From: Oscheius onirici
Lineage: Eukaryota > Nematoda > Chromadorea > Rhabditida > Rhabditidae
Reading direction: 5' to 3'
NCBI GenBank assembly: GCA_932521025.1
Contig: OW051471.1
Span: forward strand, 7,502,001-7,566,000
Length of the DNA: 64,000 nucleotides
Made by a program: the position numbers and the translations under genes. Below, piece by piece: positions 1 through 9,926 of this stretch. How positions within the stretch are numbered: position 1 is the stretch's first letter; each line of letters begins with the position of its first letter. The notes beneath the pieces were generated by a model that ran no database searches, was not told the DNA's origin, and was given only the letters and a program-made list of their open reading frames with translations.

Positions 1-206
1 TGTCTCTGCTGGCCATCTGTCGCGACAACGACATCAATCCGCAGAAGAAACTCGACTGGGCTGGAAAACTGAAGAAGAAGCCGCAGTCGGATTCCAGCTC
101 CTCCGACACGAGCTCGGACAATCGGCAGAGCGGATCCGACTCGGACAGTGGGGATAAGAAGACGAAGAAGAAACAAGCCGCCAAGTCCAAATTCAAGGGT
201 AAATAG
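1..206 (+). CDS. 3' end of an unidentified lysine/serine-rich protein (partial)
   Basis: The window opens inside an exon whose reading frame starts at base 3 and ends at TAG 204-206. The visible 67 residues begin SLLAICRDNDINPQKKLDWA. They continue into a low-complexity tail of serine/aspartate runs followed by lysine blocks (KKTKKKQ) and end in KFKGK. Such a tail suggests a nuclear or RNA/chromatin-associated protein, but that is only inference. I do not recognise the family. No domain is complete because the gene is cut by the window edge. The downstream SMC1 start is about 710 bp away. Confidence 0.6.
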   Translation, partial: SLLAICRDNDINPQKKLDWAGKLKKKPQSDSSSSDTSSDNRQSGSDSDSGDKKTKKKQAAKSKFKGK

Positions 207-919
207 AAAAGACAAACTAGAGACTTTTCCATAATGAACCCGTTCGTGAGGATCCTTTCTACTTATTTTTCAACATTTATCTCAGAAACCTAAAAAAAAT
301 CTAAACAACTGTTGAGAACTTTCCGATTTGCGAAGCTGCAGCAGTATGTTCGAAAAAAAATTAAAGGTCTAACTCATGCGGGACACGATAAAAAGGGTAC
401 TCAGACACGATGAGATGGGTTTCTGGCAGTAGAGGTATGATAACTGGTCGGCTGCTGGAAGAAAGGTCCTTGCGAAAACGCATGATAAACGAAATAATTT
501 TTAATTAAACTCATGAGGGTCTTGAAACGGTAATTAGACCTTTCCTGAATTGCTTCACTTTGCTTTTCTGCTGCTTTCTTTTTGTGTAGCTATTTTTTCC
601 CGTTGTTATTGGCTCCTGACTTGGAATAAATGACAAAGGTTTATCGCGGTACGCCCTGCGTTTACCAATCGGTAAGCGCTCGACGACATCGGCGCCTCCG
701 GCTGCTATTCAAAAGTTTCAATGAAATCTCTCTGTTGCCTTTTTTTTTTCATTTTACTTGGAAAAAAAGAGAAACAGCTGTGTATGCCATCATTCCGATA
801 CTATCATTGCGAAATGACCTTTACCTTTGAAATATTCGAATATTATATAGCAGATTTATTCTTATTTTCTTTGTTTCTCATGTCACCATAATCTTGACTT
901 TTCAGAGCTATTTGCAGCC
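207..919. other. Intergenic, upstream of SMC1
   Basis: I see no coding exon here. The last bases carry TTTTCAG (ending at 905) and TTTGCAG just before the SMC1 ATG, which fits a trans-splice acceptor typical of nematode genes. The AT-rich stretch has no other recognisable element. Confidence 0.4.
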
Positions 920-3900
920 ATGGGTATGTTACATACCCTTGAGCTGGACAATTTCAAGTCTTACAAAGGAAAACAGATAATCGGCCCGTTCAAAAAGTTC
1001 ACAGCCATTATCGGACCAAATGGATCAGGTAATTTATTTTCTCTTTGTTTACATCAATATTATTTGCAGGAAAGTCAAATCTCATGGATGCTATCAGCTT
1101 CGTTCTCGGAGAAAAGGCGACGAGTTTGCGTGTAAAGAAGCTGGGTGATTTGATTCATGGAGCTCCCGTTGGGAAGCCTGTAGCCAACAAGTGCTCGGTT
1201 ACGATGAACTACCAGGATGATAGAGGCAAATTCAAGGCGTTCACACGATCTGTTACAGCTGGAGGATCCGAATTCAAAATTGACGGCAAGGCTAGTATTC
1301 CGTATTTCTCTCATATTCAAACTGCTTCAAATTCCTCTGATTTTTTGTTATAGATCTTATAAAAATGTTTTCAGATAGTTACGGTTCAGCAATACAATCA
1401 GGAAATGGAAGCGATCCAGATCTTCATCAAGGCCAAGAACTTCCTCGTTTATCAAGGAGCCATTGAAAACATTGCAATGAAGAACCCAAAAGAGAGAACG
1501 GCCATGTTTGAGGAAATCTCGCGATCTCACGAGTTTGAAAGGGAATACAACGAGCTGAAGGAGTCTATGCAAAAGGCCGAATATGAGACGCAGAACAACA
1601 TGGACAAGAGACGTGGAATTGCCCAAGAGAAGAGAGCCGCTAAGATGGAACGCGACGAAGCGGAAAAGTACCAGCAAATCAAAGACGACTTGGCACAGAA
1701 GGAGCGTATGCTCTGTTTGTTGGAGCTCTTTTACTGTGAGAGATTGGCTAAAGAGGCCAACGAAGAGTTGCAGAAGAAAAAGGGCGAAGTTGCCGAGCTC
1801 GAGGGCAAGAAGGTAACCTCTCATTTTGGCTTCACAAATGTTTCATTTTCAGTCAGAGTCTGATGAAGCCGTTTCCGAAAAGACGAGACAAGTGAAGAAG
1901 CTTCAGCGCGAGTATAACAAGATGGACAAAGAAATTCTTGCAAAGAAAGCCGAAGCTAGTGCTCATCAACCGAGCTACGTTGCCGCCAAATCGCAAGTTA
2001 TCCATCTAAGGAATAAACTAGAAACTGCCATGAAAACACTAAACGCAGCTCAGAAGATGGCGGACAAACAAGGCGACCAGATGAAGGAGCTCGAGAAACA
2101 AGCCAAGTTAGTGTTATGATTTGTCTCGGTAACCAAATTTGCAGGGATATCCAAAAGAACAAAAAGGATTTCCAGTCGGAACAACAAGCTCAAAGTCAGC
2201 AGCAAGATTTACAGCTTAGCGAAGCTCAGTTGAAAGAATACCACAAACTGAAAGCTGAAGCCATCAAACTTCTCGGAGAAGAACAGTCGAAATTGGATAA
2301 AGTAAAAGGACAACGAGAGGCTATGGTTCGGTTCGTTGTCTTTCTTTGGTGTTCATAACGGAATATATTCAGCGAGTTGAAGACTGAACAGCAGAAGGCT
2401 CAGAACTGGAAGGACAGAATCAGGGCTAAGGAGACCGAGCTGGAGCGTAATCGTAAGCAGGAAGAGCACATGGGCGAACAGCTGGAACAGCTGAAATCTC
2501 TTCTGGTTGATGAAAAGGCGGCTCTTGTTCATACCGAGAAGCAAGTCAAGGAAAGCAAAGAAAAACTCGAAAAGGTTAGCATTATTCTTCTTTTCTGTAA
2601 TTTATGGCATTTCGAGGTCTCCGTCGAATTTGCCGAAGTTATGAAGCAACTGGCCGACTTTAGTGGTGAAAACGCTGAGTTGGACCGAAATCGTCGTCGT
2701 CACGAGGCCATTGAGAGTCTGAAACGCGTTTTCCCCGAAAAGGTTTGTTCCTTTTATTGTTTTGTTCATCAAAAACTTCAGATTCACGGACGACTGGTAG
2801 ATCTATCCACCCCATCTCACAAGAGATATCGCCTAGCCATCACGAAGGTTCTTCAGAAGCACATGATGAGCATCGTCTGCGACACAGAAGAGACTGCTCG
2901 CGCCGCCATTCACTATCTCAAAGAGCAACGGTTCCCTCCCGAAACCTTCCTCCCTGCCACTGGACTTGACGTTCATCCGATCAACGAGAAGTTGAGAGAA
3001 ATCAGCTATCCGAAAGGAGTCAAACTTGTCTACGACGTCATCCAGGTAGTCCTATTTCTTTCAAATTGTAATTTTTGCAGTGTGGTTCCTCGGCAGCCAG
3101 AAAGGCTCTTCAATTCGCCTGTGGAAATGCTCTCGTCTGTGAAACGGCCGAAGACGCTCGTTACCTCGCCTATGGAAGCGCCGGAGATCGCCACAAATCC
3201 GTTGCTCTGGACGGCACAATGTATCAACAGAGTGGACTGATTTCCGGAGGACAGGCAGAGCTGAAGAAAAAGGCTGCCCGTTGGGAGGAGAGCGAGCAAC
3301 GGTATGTTGTGCAGTTTGTAGCGGTTTTTAAATAAAAATTTCAGCAAGATCAGACAGTCCAAAAAGGAACTTGAAGAAGAGCTGAATCGTCTCCGACGCA
3401 ATCGTACCAAAGAGCTCGACGTAGAGACGAAGCGAATGCAATTGAGTTCGTTGGAGAACAGAATCAAGGATATGACCAACCAGAAGGAGAGGCTCGAAGC
3501 TGGACTAATCGAGAAAAACGAAACGGAATTAGAGTCTCTGAAGGCTGACTACGAGAGCATCCCCGTTAGTCTCTTTTCTCTGATTCTATGAAACCATTTT
3601 TCAGGCTAGAATAACTGAAATTGAAGGACAATTGGCTGACAATCAAAAACAGCTGGACAAACTGTCAAAGCAGGCCGATGGCGTCAACGAACAAGTTTTC
3701 GGCTCCTTTTGCAAGAAGCTCGGAATCAAAAATATTCGCCAGTACGAGGAGAGGGAAATGAAGTACCGGACCGAGCTAGAGGATCGTCTTCGTGAGTTCG
3801 ACAACGAGCTGGATCGTGTGCGCAACGAGATCGAATACCTGAAATCAGAAGACAAGTCGAAGAGAGCTGACCAGGAAAAGAAAAAAGTGCAGGAGCTGGA

Positions 3901-5358
3901 GTCGTCTCTGGAGAAAATGAAGAAAGACGAAGCCAAGGAGGAGCAGAAACAGAGAAAGCTCGAAAAGGAAGTTGAGGATCTTCAAAACAAGGTTCTTAGT
4001 CGCAAAGAAGATCTCGAAGCCGTCGAACTCGAACTGGCTTCAATCAAGAAGGAAGCTCAGGCAGCTCAACGCGATGTCAGCTCTGCCGAAAAGGCCTGTC
4101 TCAATCTGGAAGCCATCGTTCAGCGTAAACAGACGGAACGACATAACCATCTGTACGCCGCCAAATTGAATCAAGTCACGATCCCTCTATCAGCTGGAAG
4201 TTTGGCTGAAGTCGATGCTGATGACGATGATGGTAGCATTTTCTTTGAACCTTGTTGAGTCAAAATTATAGACATGGATGGTAGTCAAGGAACGAGCAGT
4301 GTTGCACTGACGCAGGAACAGCTAGATCGCGAGCAAAGAATTAAGATCAACTACCGGTCTCTTCCAGACGAACTGAAAACGGTTCATTGTTTTCCACCAT
4401 TTTAATTACTCTTTTCCAGTTAGAGGAAGAAGACGATGTTCGAAAGCAAGTCGGTCGAATGCAAGCTGAAATTGACGAGACAAAGTCGAAAATCTCGCGG
4501 CTGAATGCTCCAAATGCAAAAGTAAACGAGCGAATGGAAGACGTTCGGATGAAAGAGGCTACCACGACCGAGGAATTCGAAGTGGCAAGGAAGAAGGCCG
4601 TTTTCTTTTTATTTCCAGCTTATTGCAATCTTTTAGGCTCGAAAAATTCGTGCGCAGTTCGAAAAAGTCAAGACTGAGAGGTACCGTCGCTTCCAAGAGT
4701 GTTTTGAGCCCGTCAGTCAAAGGATTGACGAGATTTACAAGGCTTTGTCTCGAAATGCCTCAGCTCAAGCCTTTCTCGGTGCTGACAACATGGAAGAACC
4801 ATATTTGGACGGCATTCAGTACAACTGCGTTGCTCCGGGCAAACGATTCCGACCGATGGACAATTTGTCAGGAGGAGAGAAGACGGTAGCCGCTCTAGCT
4901 CTACTCTTTGCCATCCACGGTCGCAATCCGTCTCCTTTTTTCGTTCTCGACGAGATTGATGCTGCCTTGGATAACACAAACATCGGAAAAGTAGGTGTAG
5001 TTCAATTTTTGTTGTAACAATCATTCTTGTTTTGGTCTAAAACAGCTATTCTTTTCCAGGTAGCGTCTTTCATTTCCGACCACGCTCGCGACCAAATGCA
5101 AATCATCGTCATTTCCCTGAAAGAAGAGTTTTATAATAAGGTTGGTCATTACTCCCTTTCTTCCTACAGAATAAATTATAGGCTGACTCTCTGATTGGAA
5201 TCTTCCCGCTTCCAGCCAACTGTACAGTTTCTGGCGTCCTTTCCTACGATCTCACCCCCTATCGTATCACCGGTATCAACGAATCCACCCTAGAAGGCAC
5301 GAACTTGACCTCATCAACAAATCTTTCCCAAGTCTCGCAAGCTACTTTCCTTGGTTAG
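920..5358 (+). CDS. smc1: Structural maintenance of chromosomes protein 1 (cohesin subunit)
   Basis: SMC1 is the ATPase arm of cohesin that pairs with SMC3 and holds sister chromatids together. The start at 920 gives [18 protein letters not shown], followed by a Walker A motif (GPNGSGKSN, about residues 32-40) split by the first intron. Next come [20 protein letters not shown], a long coiled coil, and a hinge around 2782-3301 with GERP-like glycines (SGLISGGQ). After a second coiled coil, the C-terminal ATPase half has the signature LSGGEKT (about 4867) and Walker [16 protein letters not shown]. The stop is TAG 5356-5358. About 15 exons are separated by introns of about 40 nt; AATAAA lies at 5441. 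One intron (1291-1374) must use a GC donor to keep frame. Segment 2575-2616 is in frame but hydrophobic inside the coiled coil, so it is probably also an intron with acceptor TTCGAG. The full-length family architecture is present. Confidence 0.95.
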
Positions 5359-5440
5359 GAGAACGAACGTTTGTCTTGTAAATTTGAAAAATTTGTCGAT
5401 CCCCATGATACTCACTTCTCTTTAATTTGTGCCAAGCGTA

Positions 5441-5446
5441 AATAAA
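5441..5446 (+). terminator. Polyadenylation signal of SMC1
   Basis: AATAAA lies 82 nt after the SMC1 stop and is followed by a U-rich stretch (about 5460-5480) before the next ATG at 5547. This spacing resembles the intercistronic regions of nematode operons. Confidence 0.6.
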
Positions 5447-5546
5447 AACTTACTGACTACTTGTCCTTCTTTCCCCTCTACGGTCTTGTCTGTGAAGTAT
5501 CTTGCCTTGTTCTCATTGGATTGCGAAATAATCAACTGGTCCAGAA

Positions 5547-6432
5547 ATGAGCGTCTATTGGCTGAAGAATTTTTGCGGCATCAAGCAATCTGACTTTGAA
5601 CTGCTCCGGGTACCGAATGCTGGAGCAGAATTCTGCATTCACGTCTCGCTCAGAACTATGCAGGTATTTTGCTCTGTTATTCTCAACAAATGCAATGTTT
5701 TCAGACCGGCGCCCTTCTCGGGTCAGTTCTAGGTCCTGTCTCCATGCTTCTTTTCAAAGATCAACGCTCTACTTCGAAGAGTCTAAAGTTAGTTTTGCTT
5801 TTTTCTTTTATTGGGGACTTAAAAACTAACCAGGCGACTTCGTTGCCTGACGGCGTCGTAACGCCAAACTTTTCACCCTGATCCTTACCGTTTTCTAAAG
5901 CTTTCTACTTCCCTCTGACACATTAGAAGCTAGTCTGTAAAAACTCCAAGCCCAAGTTTGACTTGTTACCTAATCCTCACAACACTTGCTACGACGGTTC
6001 TCGTGGCCACGGACAAACAAAGTCACAGAGTCAGCCACAGATACCATTTCGCTTTAATATTAAGATTTTTAACATGCTTCAGGTAAAAAAAAGTCTTTTT
6101 ATTGTAAATCTATTTAGTTTTTCAGAGATGCATTCGTTGAAGGCGGTGTAAACGGAGCTTTGGTCGGTGCCGCCATCGGACCCATTCTAACATACATGTC
6201 TCTGAAGAATATGAACAGTGTCAAGCTATACGACAAGTGCTACAGACTACGGTATTCTGTCTTTTCCCTTTGATCACATCTTTTCAGCTTTGACAATCAA
6301 CAATTGTGGCAAGACAGATCAGCCGTTCTTTCGGCTGCCATCGGATATCTTTCAAGCGGATCCATCGGATTCGTCGTCGGACTGGACTTGTCAGTCGTGC
6401 TCAGCAATCTTCTCGGAAACGCCTGGAAATAA
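5547..6432 (+). CDS. Small hydrophobic glycine-zipper protein, family not recognised
   Basis: Four exons are inferred: 5547 to about 5662, 5706-5787, 6126-6251 and 6288-6432, ending TAA. The product is about 155 residues. The N-terminus (MSVYWLKNFCGIKQSDFELL) is soluble. Two glycine-rich hydrophobic segments follow, TGALLGSVLGPVSMLLF and EGGVNGALVGAAIGPILTY, and a third near the C-terminus (AAIGYLSSGSIGFVVGLDLS). GxxxG/GxxxA spacing of this kind is typical of small inner-membrane proteins such as the Tim17-like group, but I cannot place it in a named family. The third intron, 338 nt, is much longer than its neighbours. It starts 188 bp after the SMC1 stop on the same strand, so it could be the second gene of an operon. 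A poly(A) signal AATAAA is at 6525-6530, overlapping the end of the convergent gene. Confidence 0.75.
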
Positions 6433-6531
6433 ATTGGCTCTTGCTATTGTACCTTAGTTCCTACAGGTGTCTTTAGAAACGCAGACAAAAGTGAGTTTGA
6501 TAGTTTATCCAAAATTGTACACGTAATAAAT

Positions 6532-7789
6532 TTACTCCTTGATTCCACTTCTGTGCAAGCTGGGCATCTTTTTTCTTCTTTTTGTCGAGGGATACCTGTG
6601 ACTGTATTTAAGTTGCAAAAAAGCTACTTACCTAAACAAATCGAGTCTTTTTGGCTGAAAGGCTTTGCATGGAGGAAAAATTCGAATGGGATGCAGAATG
6701 GGTCTTTCAGGGATCTGAAAGATGTTTTTTTAAACGATGGTTTTGAAAAGCTACCTCGGGTCGAATATCTCCGGGTATCGGCTCCAGAAAATCATCCTCA
6801 ATCTCCTCATAAATGTGCATATGTGCCAATGACGGTTCTTTTTTCAAAATCGATCTAAGTTCTAATTTTTTAAACAAATATGGTCTACCTAGGTATAGAT
6901 CCCTTCTTTGGCAACGCTCGTAACTTTTTCTGTCTCTCCGTCGAAAAATATATCTTGCTGCTGTCGTCCGGTTCCTTGATCAACAGCTTTTTCCTATTCA
7001 ATGTTGACATATCAGCCTCCGTGTTAACGTGTCGATCGGACTCGTCTTCTTTCAACTCCAGTTTATCGAATAGTCCAGCCAAGTCATCTTCTTCCTCGTC
7101 AAAAGGAAACGGAGAAGCTAGAGGCGTCTGAATACGGTTTTTTTTCAATTTCATATTGGTAAACCTTGAGATCGATGATAGTCATTGGAGAACGGACTCG
7201 TATCGTGCTCGTATCTTCTGTCTCGAACAGATCCACAATGGAATCACTCAGCTTTGAACTGCTCTGTTCGGAAGAGTACGAAGTCGACGGAGAGTTTGTG
7301 CAGTCCCACTGAAATGGAATGATACTTGCACAACTTTCTAATATCTCTAGTTTAGAATTATCATATTCTGTCGACTTTTGGGGGAAAAGCTATGCCATAA
7401 GAAACCGAAGGATTTGAAGTAGTTCAGGTCGCTCTGATATTAAAGCCTTTTTATTGTTCACATGAGGTGAGATCCCTAACATTTGACTCAAAATTCTCGA
7501 AAAAAGCAGTTCTCCCTTCTGCTGTGCAGTCTAGCAAATTGTCGTAACTGCGTCAATGGTTGTGTAGAAGCTCGGAATTACAGACAATTACCAGACTTCT
7601 TGAAGGTTCTGTGTCTCTCGAAAAAATAGAGAAAGAACGTACACTTGGATAGCCCGAATAGCCAGTTGAGGGTCGAAGAATAAACTGTGATCGAGAAATG
7701 GGACGATCTGATGAAGAGGAGTAGCCAGTCGAGTCCGACTCATAGCCTTTTCCATAATGTTTCTTGACGACAGCCCTAAGCTTTTGCAT
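6532..7789 (-). CDS. Acidic/serine-rich protein of unknown function
   Basis: Read on the minus strand from ATG 7787-7789 (MQKLRAVVKKHYGKGYESDS), six exons can be chained in phase. A Ser/Tyr-rich N-terminus comes first. The next exon begins WDCTNSPSTSYSS. Then come an acidic exon (FDEEEDDLAGLFDKLELK), SILKKEPSLAHMHIYEEIED, PERPILHPIRIFPPCK, and a basic C-terminus (KRRKKMPSLHRSGIKE) before TAA at 6532-6534. The total is roughly 240 residues. No enzymatic motif or membrane segment is visible; the pattern of acidic, proline and basic short motifs suggests a disordered regulatory or nuclear protein. The intron between the first two exons (about 330 nt) may hide a further small exon. The sequence before the ATG has CTCTCCAG, a possible trans-splice acceptor. 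Gene borders and function are uncertain. It is convergent with the glycine-zipper gene, with stops 99 bp apart. Confidence 0.6.
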
Positions 7790-8116
7790 AGTAGCATTAG
7801 CTGGAGAGACCGGCCGCCTTACGTGAGCAGGCGGGCCACTGGAGATTGCGCGGAAATCACAAATAAAATGTGGACAGATTGACACCCGGGCGGGCGGAAG
7901 CTGGTTCCGGTCCCTCTGCCTTGAACCACAGTTCCGGGCTCTCGTCAAACAAACAATAACATGAACTCGAACACAAACTTCTTTTCGCTTGTGATAGGAC
8001 GTTGCTTGGCACCCAGTCTGATTCAGCAATTATCTGAAAGAAAAAGGAGGGAAGAGACTCGAGAAGTCTAATTGAGCCCTTTATGTCTTATTTCGTGACA
8101 TGACTAGAGAGAGAGG
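7790..8116. promoter_or_regulatory. Divergent intergenic region
   Basis: These 327 bp lie between a minus-strand gene and a plus-strand receptor gene, so they presumably hold both promoters. The stretch 7810-7930 is notably GC-rich (runs such as GGGCGGGCGG). I find no clear TATA box. An open frame on the minus strand continues upstream of the chosen ATG but lacks an ATG near its start. Confidence 0.35.
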
Positions 8117-9406
8117 ATGGTTCTTCTAGACGCTCTTCCTCAACTAGCTCTAAAGCTATTGCTCGGCTTGGAGCTCATTGTTTCCATAAGTTCGCTGTTT
8201 GGAGTAGCCGTGGCAGGTTAGTTTGGTTATTTTAAACCAGAATTCTCGCTCCCTGGAACAATCTACAAAACTTTCAGTTTATATTATTAAAACCTCGACC
8301 AAATGGATGCTGACTCAGCGTCTCATCGGATTCAACTACCTCCTGTCTTACTACCTCTACACAACTTTGCGAATTTTCAATTGTCTGATGACATTTTTCA
8401 ACGACAAACCATCTTTCAAATGGCTTGACATGTTACAAAGTGGTGCGCTCTACGTCGGCATTGGAAACTGTCTCATACTTCTACTTGACCGTACTCTAGC
8501 AATTCGCTGGCCAAATATCTGTAACAAGATCAAGTAAAAAAATAGTAATACTTTCTTCACTTACATCAAGTCCGTTTTAGCTATATCACCAGTCTTATCT
8601 TTCTATCCATGGCCCTCTGGATCATTTGTTACCTGTACCATCTATTGCTTTACATGTTTGAAATGACTGAAGCCAAGACGTTTGACCTGGTTCGAGAAGT
8701 CGTCACTTCAATTGTTAGCATGGTGATCGTTATTCTTGTTGTGGTAGCCAATCGTGTCGCGTTCAAAGAAACCGAGAAAAGAAAAGAAGGACTGAGAGAT
8801 ATGAATCCTGAGGAGCAGAATATCATGAGGTAGTTTCAGTCCGTGTTTGAAACAAACGTTTCAGGAAGAAGCTTGAATCTGAGTCAAAGATCGGCTTGCT
8901 CTATAAACCTGTTCTGATAAGGCTACTGGTAGCAGTTACAGTGTGCTCACTTCTTCAGATCGGAGCAACTGCTGTAGAGGTGAGGAATGGTGAATCAGGT
9001 CGAACTCTAAATTGGTTTGTTTGCATTGGACATCTGAAAATATCTTAAATTGATATACCTTCAGAAAACAATTTTTTTCTTCAATTTTCTCTCTCGAGAC
9101 TTGCATGACGTTCACACACTACCAAAAAAAACGATCGTAGAAAGATAAAACAAATCGTAACTCAAAAAATTCCAGATGTTTCATCTTCCGCTTTCTTCCG
9201 TTGTCTCAATTTTGTTCTCGCCAATCTTCCACATTGTCATCTTTATTTCTCCAGCGCTGATGCTTCATGCTACACTTCATGATCGTGACAATTTGTTCCT
9301 TTTGCGGCGAACTGAGGGTTTCTGCGAGACAATAAACAAAGTCTTGTTGAGGAACAATGATAGGAGCACAATCTACGAACTTCAGCCAAATAACAACAGT
9401 TTGTGA
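8117..9406 (+). CDS. Seven-transmembrane serpentine receptor, nematode chemoreceptor type
   Basis: Five exons chain in phase from ATG 8117 (MVLLDALPQLALKLLLGLEL) to the stop at 9406. Hydrophobic segments are LLGLELIVSISSLFGVAVAV, YLLSYYLYTTLRIFNCLMTF, LYVGIGNCLILLLDRTLAIR, SLIFLSMALWIICYLYHLLL, SIVSMVIVILVVVA, LLVAVTVCSLLQIGATAV and ILFSPIFHIVIFISPALML. That makes about seven membrane spans and some 310 residues. DRTLAIRWP after the third span occupies the place of the DRY/ERY motif of G-protein-coupled receptors. The layout fits nematode serpentine receptors, expected in sensory neuron cilia, but I cannot assign a subfamily. The fourth intron (about 195 nt, ending at 9175) is longer than the rest. 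Confidence 0.7.
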
Positions 9407-9926
9407 CTCTGCACATTGTGATCAGAAAGAATTTTAGCGCAACCGATTACTTTGGTGAGAGACGAGCTGTTCAGACAAGAGACAGAGAGACAGTCTAACC
9501 ACTTCTACACACTGACTCAGTACTGGAGACACCCCAATCCTATCCCTCCAGGCACCATACTAGTTCCTGAAAACAGATCTTGAACTGTCCTGGCAAGCAT
9601 CGAGGTCATAATGTTACCAACAACAAATAAATCAGAACCCCTAATCCAAAAGCAGTATAGTGTCCTACTCCTGTTTTCTGCCAGACCAACAGTACGTAAG
9701 AAATTCTGGCCCAGTTATCCCCAATCTATTGACGGAACCTAACTTGCCTCGTCTGACTCGTTCCAAGTTTAAAAAAAATGAAATCCAAGTTTATAGACAC
9801 AACAATTCTACAAAACTAAAATGAACTTGTAAGAAAGTCGACATTAGGGAACAAGTCTTGACAAGTCGAAAGAAATCCCAACTCGTAGTTGCTCCTGGAT
9901 TCAGTTGACTACGTGTTTGCCTCGGG
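9407..9926. other. Intergenic
   Basis: There is no supported gene. An AATAAA at about 9626 could terminate the upstream receptor. The region otherwise looks like ordinary unique sequence. Confidence 0.3.

Noticed and set aside
7790-8029. N-terminal extension of the minus-strand unknown gene
   Set aside because: The frame is open but GC-rich and without motif, and an acceptor-like CTCTCCAG sits just before the chosen ATG.
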